DNA from: Poecilobothrus nobilitatus
Lineage: Eukaryota > Arthropoda > Insecta > Diptera > Dolichopodidae
NCBI GenBank assembly: GCA_947095535.1
Contig: OX352773.1
Coordinates: 92,786,670 to 92,850,669 of the forward strand
Length of the DNA stretch: 64,000 nt
Direction of reading: 5' to 3'
A program made the position numbers and the translations under genes. Of the stretch, positions 58,286 to 64,000 are shown in pieces. Each line of letters opens with the position of its first letter. Position 1 is the first letter of the stretch. The notes under the pieces were generated by a model that ran no database searches, was not told the origin of the DNA, and saw nothing but the letters and a program-made list of their open reading frames with translations.

Positions 58286-58785
58286 ATACATAATATATCG
58301 TAATGATACATAAACAACTCACATTTCTAAAGTAAATATATAAAAAAAAACTCTCTAACTGAATAAAAAGAGTATGAGCAAAAAAAGGACGTACCTATAC
58401 TAATATTAAGAGAACCAATGTAAATACTAATAAGAAAATGAATGAAAGTTCATTTTTCCTTACTTATACTAAATATAATTTTGTTTTTTGTTTGTTTTCA
58501 TATAAAATTTACTCAAAAGTCATTTTTAAGCTTCCTGTGATTTAAAATATTATCTAACAAAATTTTCCGATTAAAACCATTACTTATTTACCATAAAACT
58601 ATTAATTTCTGCTTTTCATTAAAACAAATTCGAGGTCTTTTTATTATTGAGAGAAGATTTTTAGGGATAAATTAGAATTTTAAAACATCTTCCATTGCCT
58701 TCTATTTGTCTATCATTGTCTTTTGAGTTATGTATGCCAAAAATAACGTTCAATTGAATAGTTATTGTTATATTAACAATTTTTA
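57895..58785. other. A/T-rich non-genic stretch with (TA)n
   Basis: No gene recognised. A (TA)n tract lies at about 58250-58286. Confidence 0.5.
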
Positions 58786-58789
58786 ACAC

Positions 58790-59570
58790 ATTTCCAAAAT
58801 AAATTTGAAAAAATGTGCTTATTAGTTTTATTCTGTTCGTTCGTCCGTCCGTTTGCGAAACTTCTACACCTTTAAAGATAGAAAGAAAACCTATTTTAAC
58901 CATACATAGATCTCATAAAAAAATTAATGTTGTAGACCAACTTTTTGATGTAGCCCCATCCATTATGGAGCTACAGCCCCTAAAAGTTTGAAAAAGCCCT
59001 ATTATTAAATGCGTATATCTCATGGTCTGCTTAACATTTTTTTAATCTGAAAACTCCATTCGACAGGTATTTTTTTTATCTTTGTAAATTAATTTAAAAA
59101 TTATAATTTTTTTGTTTTAAATTAGTATTTAAATTTACCGTTATGTGCAAGCCAAATTTTGCAGGATTTTTCTACCCTTATAATTCCGGAACGTTTTTAG
59201 ATAGAAACTTGAAATTTTAAGGGTAGAAAACACTTTTAGAATTGATTTGCTTTTTTTTGTTTGGACCACCCTCTGTTTATTTGCTATTTTTAGGCACCTG
59301 TACAAATTTTTCTTCAGCAAGACATGCAAATTAAAGCTACAGTAATATATTTTTACGCATGTTAAGGCTTTTTCTTAGTTATATAGGGTTCCGGACTTAC
59401 AGCCCCTCAAAATTCCAGAAAAGTCCTATTTTGAAATTTTTTCATATTACATGAAATTGTCAAATTTTTGTGCAAGTCACAATTCTAAACAGTTTGAATG
59501 AATGGTCTTTTGGAAATGCGCACCTTTAAAAACCGTTGATTTATATTCTACCTTGTTTGTTTTTCTTTTT
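58790..59570 (+). repeat. (GTCY)n-type dispersed repeat, copy C
   Basis: Block order as in copies A and B: TTTGAAAAAATGTGCTTATT, GTTCGTTCGTCCGTCCGTTT, CTTCTACACCTTTAAAGATAG, ATGGAGCTACAGCCCCTAAA, TTACCGTTATGTGCAAGCC, TAGATAGAAACTTGAAATTT. It continues with the TTTAGGCACCTGTACAAATT segment (shared with 41.25 kb), a second TTACAGCCCCTCAAAATTCC, and CTTTTGGAAATGCGCACC (shared with copy B near 12940). Two minus-strand frames here (58661-58903, 59141-59329) are by-products. Confidence 0.5.
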
Positions 59571-59574
59571 GAAA

Positions 59575-62140
59575 CAATCTATTTCCTTCTTTTCGGTTAT
59601 TATTTTTTATTTAATTTGAAATTTTTACACTTATTACTTTATACAACCCATAATATTAATTATTACTTCTTTAATATTTAAAATTTACAGTAAATTTTTT
59701 TTAAGCTGTTATTGTAATAAATGATTAAATTTAAGTAGCCTCAGTAAATTCTTAAAAGAAATTTTATCAAAACTAATTAAAAAAAAAAATTGATTTTATT
59801 AAGCCATGAAAACAGGAAGCAAAATGAACATTAAAATGTTTTTAATAGAGTGATTTGTGGTTTTTTGGACTATAACAATTGTCACTACGATCAGAATTTT
59901 TGGATACTGAGCGACATTCAGTTAGACGAGAATTTAAAAAGTGACAATCCATGTGCAAAACTTTAAAATATCTCCAAACAAATATTTAATTTTGAAACTA
60001 ATAGACTTAAGAAGTAATGTGATCAACTTATGTTTTAAAGACAAGTTCTTACTCCAATATGTCTTCAGTATTTCTTTTATTTTTCTATTAAGTACTATTA
60101 TTCCTAACAGTCAGTTTTAATAAATGTCTAATCTTCGGATGATTTTCATCAATATTCAAGATGATTTTCTCTTAATATTAATATGTATATGCATTTTTAT
60201 TCATACAATTTACGGTTTTTACCTTAACGTTATCATAAAATCTTCAGCTGGTTGCGTGTTGTAAACTGATTATCTTTTTTTAATAATTTAGATCGCCTTA
60301 GATGATGAATGTGTATATCACGTCTTAAAATTCCTGTAATTACTTCACATAAGCTCCTTGAAGTTAAGAATATTTGATCTTGATCAGAAAAAGGACGTAC
60401 ATTGCATATTTTTCACTATTGAATAAGACCGAACTGCAAAAAAAAATTGTAATGTGGAAAGAATAAACGAGAAAAGGATTCATTTATCAAATATTTAAAA
60501 GGAATTAATTAGTAGAAGGTAGTACCTTAGAATATTATTAGAATAATGGGCTAATATTCTTATCTTATCTGCTCCTATTTATTTATATGTATATATTTAA
60601 ATTTACAATAAGCTTAAATCGTCAATTTTTTTCTTATTGAATTAAATTTAAAAAGAAAATGGCTTTTATATTAATTTTTATGTAGAATATAATTTATATA
60701 TATGTATATGTATATAATAATATATTCCCCACACAAATAATTAAAAATTAGAATTTTCATAATTAATCTGTCATTTTAAATTTTTAGAAAAAAAAAAACA
60801 AAAAACCAAACTGAATATAAAACACCTATACCATTTCTAATCAATTGATTCTTTCTATAATCCTTAAATTTGTTTCGGTTTTTTTATTGTATTTATTGTC
60901 TTTCATTAAATATTTATTAATTTTTCCCTACTTTATTTGAAAAACTTTGTCTTTTCAAGAATTATGAAAAGAAATAACACCATAAATAGGACAATATAAA
61001 AAATATTTGAATTGTTATGGTTATTGCGGTAGCAGTAGATTTTTCGTAAAATAAAAAGAAATTTCATACTGACAATATTCAATCCTAAAAGGTCAGCCAA
61101 AGATACAAAGGCCAAGAAAATGCAAGAATAAAGAAACTGAAATAATTATATGGTTCCAAAGACGTAAGAATTTCAAAGATTGTATCTATGGCCAGAATTA
61201 TTTTGTGGATTATTAAACAGAATTGTAAATCTTTTCGTCAGGATATGAAATTAAAAGTTAGTTGGAAAAAATAAAATATAGTCATTTTATCATATAAAAT
61301 TTATATTGTTACTTTCTGTTCTTAAAAAAAAAAAAACAAAAAAACAACAATAGAAATTTTTTTTTCATTTTTTTATTAAAATTACAAATTTATTATAATT
61401 TTATTTTTTTTTTTTTTGTATAATTTCGGTTATTAAGGAATAAAAAAAAGGAATTAAAATTTCTAGAAAAGTTTTTTTCTTTTCTTTTTATTTTCCATTT
61501 TTTTTCTTTAAACACAAAAGAAAGACAAAAAAAAATATCCTGTATTAAGGAAAAGGGTCCTCTTCATTTTTTTATGTTAAACCAAAACAATTTCTCAAGT
61601 AGGTACTTGTTTTTTTTTGTACTTATTTTTTATTTTTGATTTTTATTGTATTTTTTTTTCTTTTTCTTTTTTTTATTATTATTATATTTATTTTTTATAA
61701 GTACTTTGGTTATTATCCCTTTTTTTATTCTTATTTTGCAAGGATTACCATCTCATTTACTTTAAATTAATCCCGCATTTAAAAAGCAGATTGTTTTGTT
61801 TTGTTGATCATTTAACATATTTTTAGGATGATGATGGTTTTAATTTAAATTTGTTTTTTTTTTTTATTTTTTGGTGTGTGGTTCTTGTTTTTTGATGTTA
61901 TTTTGTTCTAATTTTTAACATGCTCGCTTTTTAATAATATAGTAATAATATGAGCTTCTATAAATTTAAATTTATTTTTTAAATTACTTAAGTATAAAAA
62001 AAATTATGTGTTAAAAACGTTGATGTGTATTATAAATAATAATTTTTTTAACAAAAATGAATATTGATAAATTGGATAATTTAATCCAATTCAATTTTAT
62101 TTTAAGCCTTGGTATGGCTTCTAAAATATGTTAAATTTAT
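59575..62140. other. A/T-rich non-genic stretch
   Basis: No gene recognised on either strand. 61300-61900 is almost pure homopolymer-rich A/T. No repeat partner seen. Confidence 0.55.
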
Positions 62141-62149
62141 TTAAAGTAA

Positions 62150-62216
62150 CAAGTGGCATCTACATTGTTTAGAGTGTCCACCTCGTACACGAAGAGTGTA
62201 AGTTCGAATTTCAGTA
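62150..62216 (+). repeat. tRNA-like SINE head, decayed
   Basis: AGTGGCATCTACATTGTTTAGAGTGTCCACC has an A-box-like TTGTTTAGAGTG. It is followed by CTCGTACACGAAGAGTGTAA and AGTTCGAATTTC (B box with one or two changes) at 62200-62211. A tail with GGCGAGGTCTTCCATTAGGT follows but no clear A-run or duplication. It differs from both SINE families elsewhere in the window. Confidence 0.45.
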
Positions 62217-62219
62217 AAA

Positions 62220-63570
62220 TTGTAGTAATTTTTCTTTCATTAGGCGAGGTCTTCCATTAGGTTGAACTTAATGGAAAACTATAATTAGTATTTTTTTATG
62301 TTAATAATACAAACATGTAACAAAAGCAAATATCAAGTGAAATGTAAGAAATTTAACTTTTGTCTTATACTCACATGTCGCATAACTCAAACAAATAGTC
62401 TAGTATTAAAAAATAAATTTTTAAATATGTAAGTAAAATGTAAATAAAAACTTTTCATTGTTCTATAACTCAAATATAAACTTATAACAAAATATAAATT
62501 AACATAATTTTTTCGATTGCAATTTTAAGTATTTCTACATTTTGTGATATAAAGGCTATTACAGACTGATGTGTGAATTTATTCAGAATTTTCTTTATTT
62601 TTTTTTTTTAATATCAGCTTTAACAGCCTAACAGCTAAACAATTAGGAAAAAAACTGGAAAAAATAATTATATATTTAATATTTTCACTGTACATTGAAT
62701 GAAAAATCATCATTAACAAGTAAAAATTTAGGATACAACCATTTGTCAGGACTATTACTAATTTGTCATGACACCAATGGCTAAAGATAATTTTTCTTAA
62801 ATTTGACCTTAAGATTATTTGCGAATCGCATTGAATTGATAATTAGATAAATATTCTATAATGATAACTATAAGTATTTGATTTGTAGATAATAACCTAT
62901 CAATTTAGTTTTTTAGCACGTAGGCTTTAAAAAAATTGTAATTATTAAAATACATATGCATTCTAAATTCGACAAACAATTACACAAACTTTTTTATTTT
63001 CTTTACATCATTGTATTATACAAAAAGAATACAAAGACATCATGTATATCCTATTATTTTTAGTTATAACGAGAAGTTAATATGCCTTTAGAGGGCGCCA
63101 TGAATTAAAACCGTATGCATTAAGAGCATAATGATTTTCCTTTTTAAAAATGAAATCTATTTTCTTCAAATCGAAGTAATTTTAATTTTGAAAACGATAT
63201 TAATTATCAATTTTTTCCTCAAGTTTTGTTAAATGTCCACATGTATATATATGTTACATACGGTTCTGGGGCAAAATATCTCTGACTCTATAATCCTTAT
63301 TTTGAATCCAACTCTATAATCTCTCCTCGTGACATTTTTTCCACTTCATTTTATATGGCCACCATGTGTACTTATTCTGAAAAAAGATGCAACTTTGATT
63401 TTATAACCAACATTTTGTATAAAATTTCTCCAAATTCGCAATCTTGCAAATATATATATAAATTGGAAGGTTAAATTTAATTATGTTTGTTATAGAAGAG
63501 TTATCAATATTCTCCAAAAATCCTAATTATTATTTTTTACATTCATATTTTATTTGCAAACCAATTAAAA
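62220..63570. other. A/T-rich non-genic stretch
   Basis: No gene recognised. At 63260-63330 there is a higher-complexity piece with CTCTATAATC repeated twice about 30 bp apart (TGACTCTATAATCC, AACTCTATAATCTC), possibly part of the dispersed repeat that follows. Confidence 0.5.
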
Positions 63571-63574
63571 TAGT

Positions 63575-63655
63575 GGTGGTTGTCGCCCCCAAACTCCCAA
63601 CAAATAAATTAGTGAAATCCTGATTTTGTAACCAAAGCTAAAATCATTTCCACCT
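63575..63655 (+). repeat. Dispersed repeat copy (CCCCCAAACTCCC..TTTTGTAACCAA)
   Basis: TCGCCCCCAAACTCCCAACA, AATAAATTAGTGAAATCC, TGATTTTGTAACCAAAGC. Matches the two copies at 54690-54892 in the same orientation. Confidence 0.5.
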
Positions 63656-64000
63656 AGAAAATGTGTTAATTCGTATGAATTTAATTCACGGCCCCATTTA
63701 GATACATATGTATATACTTCAATAATTTTACTGTTTTAATGTATGTCGAAACTTTTTTTTGTTTTATGCTTAAATTTTTACTTTTAATAATATTTAATTG
63801 AAATTTACATTTATTTCTAAGAAAACTCATGCTATTTTTAAAGTTTTTGCAATAACAAGTAAATTTTTTTTGCTTCAATTTCATCACTTTTCACGTTTCC
63901 TTTCTGCTTTTGATTTTTGCAAAATATTCTCGTTTTAAATAATGTAAAACGAAATAAACAAAAAGCAAACTTAAAATTCCTCACTTTTTCCTTATAATTA
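63656..64000. other. A/T-rich end of window
   Basis: No gene or element recognised. The Lys/Asn-rich minus-strand frame at 63681-63887 has no motif. Confidence 0.5.

Noticed and set aside
1..64000. CRISPR arrays, LTR retrotransposons, rRNA genes
   Set aside because: No regularly spaced short identical repeats, no paired long terminal direct repeats with primer-binding or polypurine signals, and no rRNA-like conserved blocks were seen.

Overview
The window looks like repeat-rich, non-genic DNA (intergenic or intronic) from an insect nuclear genome, most likely a dipteran fly. The evidence is the extreme A+T content with constant A/T homopolymers (judged by eye, not counted), long-decayed jockey/CR1-group LINEs, a Tc1/mariner-superfamily transposon, tRNA-derived SINEs, and dispersed repeats carrying a (GTCY)n-like core of the kind known from dipteran DINE-1/mini-me elements. 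I found no intact host protein gene, no functional tRNA or rRNA gene, and no convincing exon. Almost every open frame is low-complexity (Phe/Ile/Lys/Tyr-rich) translation of A/T-rich DNA. The frames with recognisable protein content are all broken transposable-element genes.

Layout. 1-4.9 kb: A/T-rich unique sequence plus one copy of a short dispersed repeat. 4.9-5.3 kb: two tRNA-like SINE heads close together. 8.68-9.44 kb: a (GTCY)n-type dispersed repeat interrupted by a complete SINE with a 12-bp target duplication; a related copy at 12.15-12.99 kb keeps the uninterrupted target. 10.4-10.9 kb: a foldback repeat. 11.5-12.0 and 13.6-13.9 kb: two-copy direct repeats. 13.95-14.4 kb: 3' remnant of a LINE. 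15.98-16.2 kb: possible endonuclease-domain remnant of another LINE. 22.3-24.7 kb: a nest of fragments (a (GTCY)n-type repeat, LINE pieces in both orientations, two hairpins, a C13 run). 26.45-27.85 kb: a degenerate tandem repeat beside a mariner-like element with clear inverted termini but a frameshifted, internally deleted transposase. 32.5 and 35.3-35.7 kb: foldback/MITE-like elements. 36.1-38.7 kb: the largest element, a 5'-truncated LINE with APE, RT and C-terminal regions, read on the minus strand. 39.4-41.2 kb: a second, different minus-strand LINE with a (TAAA)n-type tail. 41.6-42.6 kb: a (GTCY)-type segment running into about five degenerate units of a ~150-bp tandem repeat. 42.9-43.3 kb: two SINEs of different families. 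47.67-47.98 kb: a two-unit ~160-bp tandem repeat. 48.66-49.07 kb: inverted pair of tRNA-like modules. 52.07-52.25 kb: another complete SINE with a 13-bp target duplication. 54.37-55.11 kb: a foldback element. 58.8-59.6 kb: a further (GTCY)n-type repeat. 62.15 kb: a tRNA-like SINE head. The remaining sequence is A/T-rich with microsatellites.

The elements do not form a pathway. They record successive insertions: LINEs supply the kind of reverse transcriptase that can mobilise SINEs, and the SINE copies here have poly(A) or A-rich tails and 12-13-bp target duplications, as expected of LINE-mediated insertion. All autonomous elements in the window are dead. The most informative observations are the SINE insertion with its paralogous empty site, the several foldback repeats whose arms are built from short degenerate direct repeats, and the ~150-bp tandem array beside a (GTCY)-type repeat.
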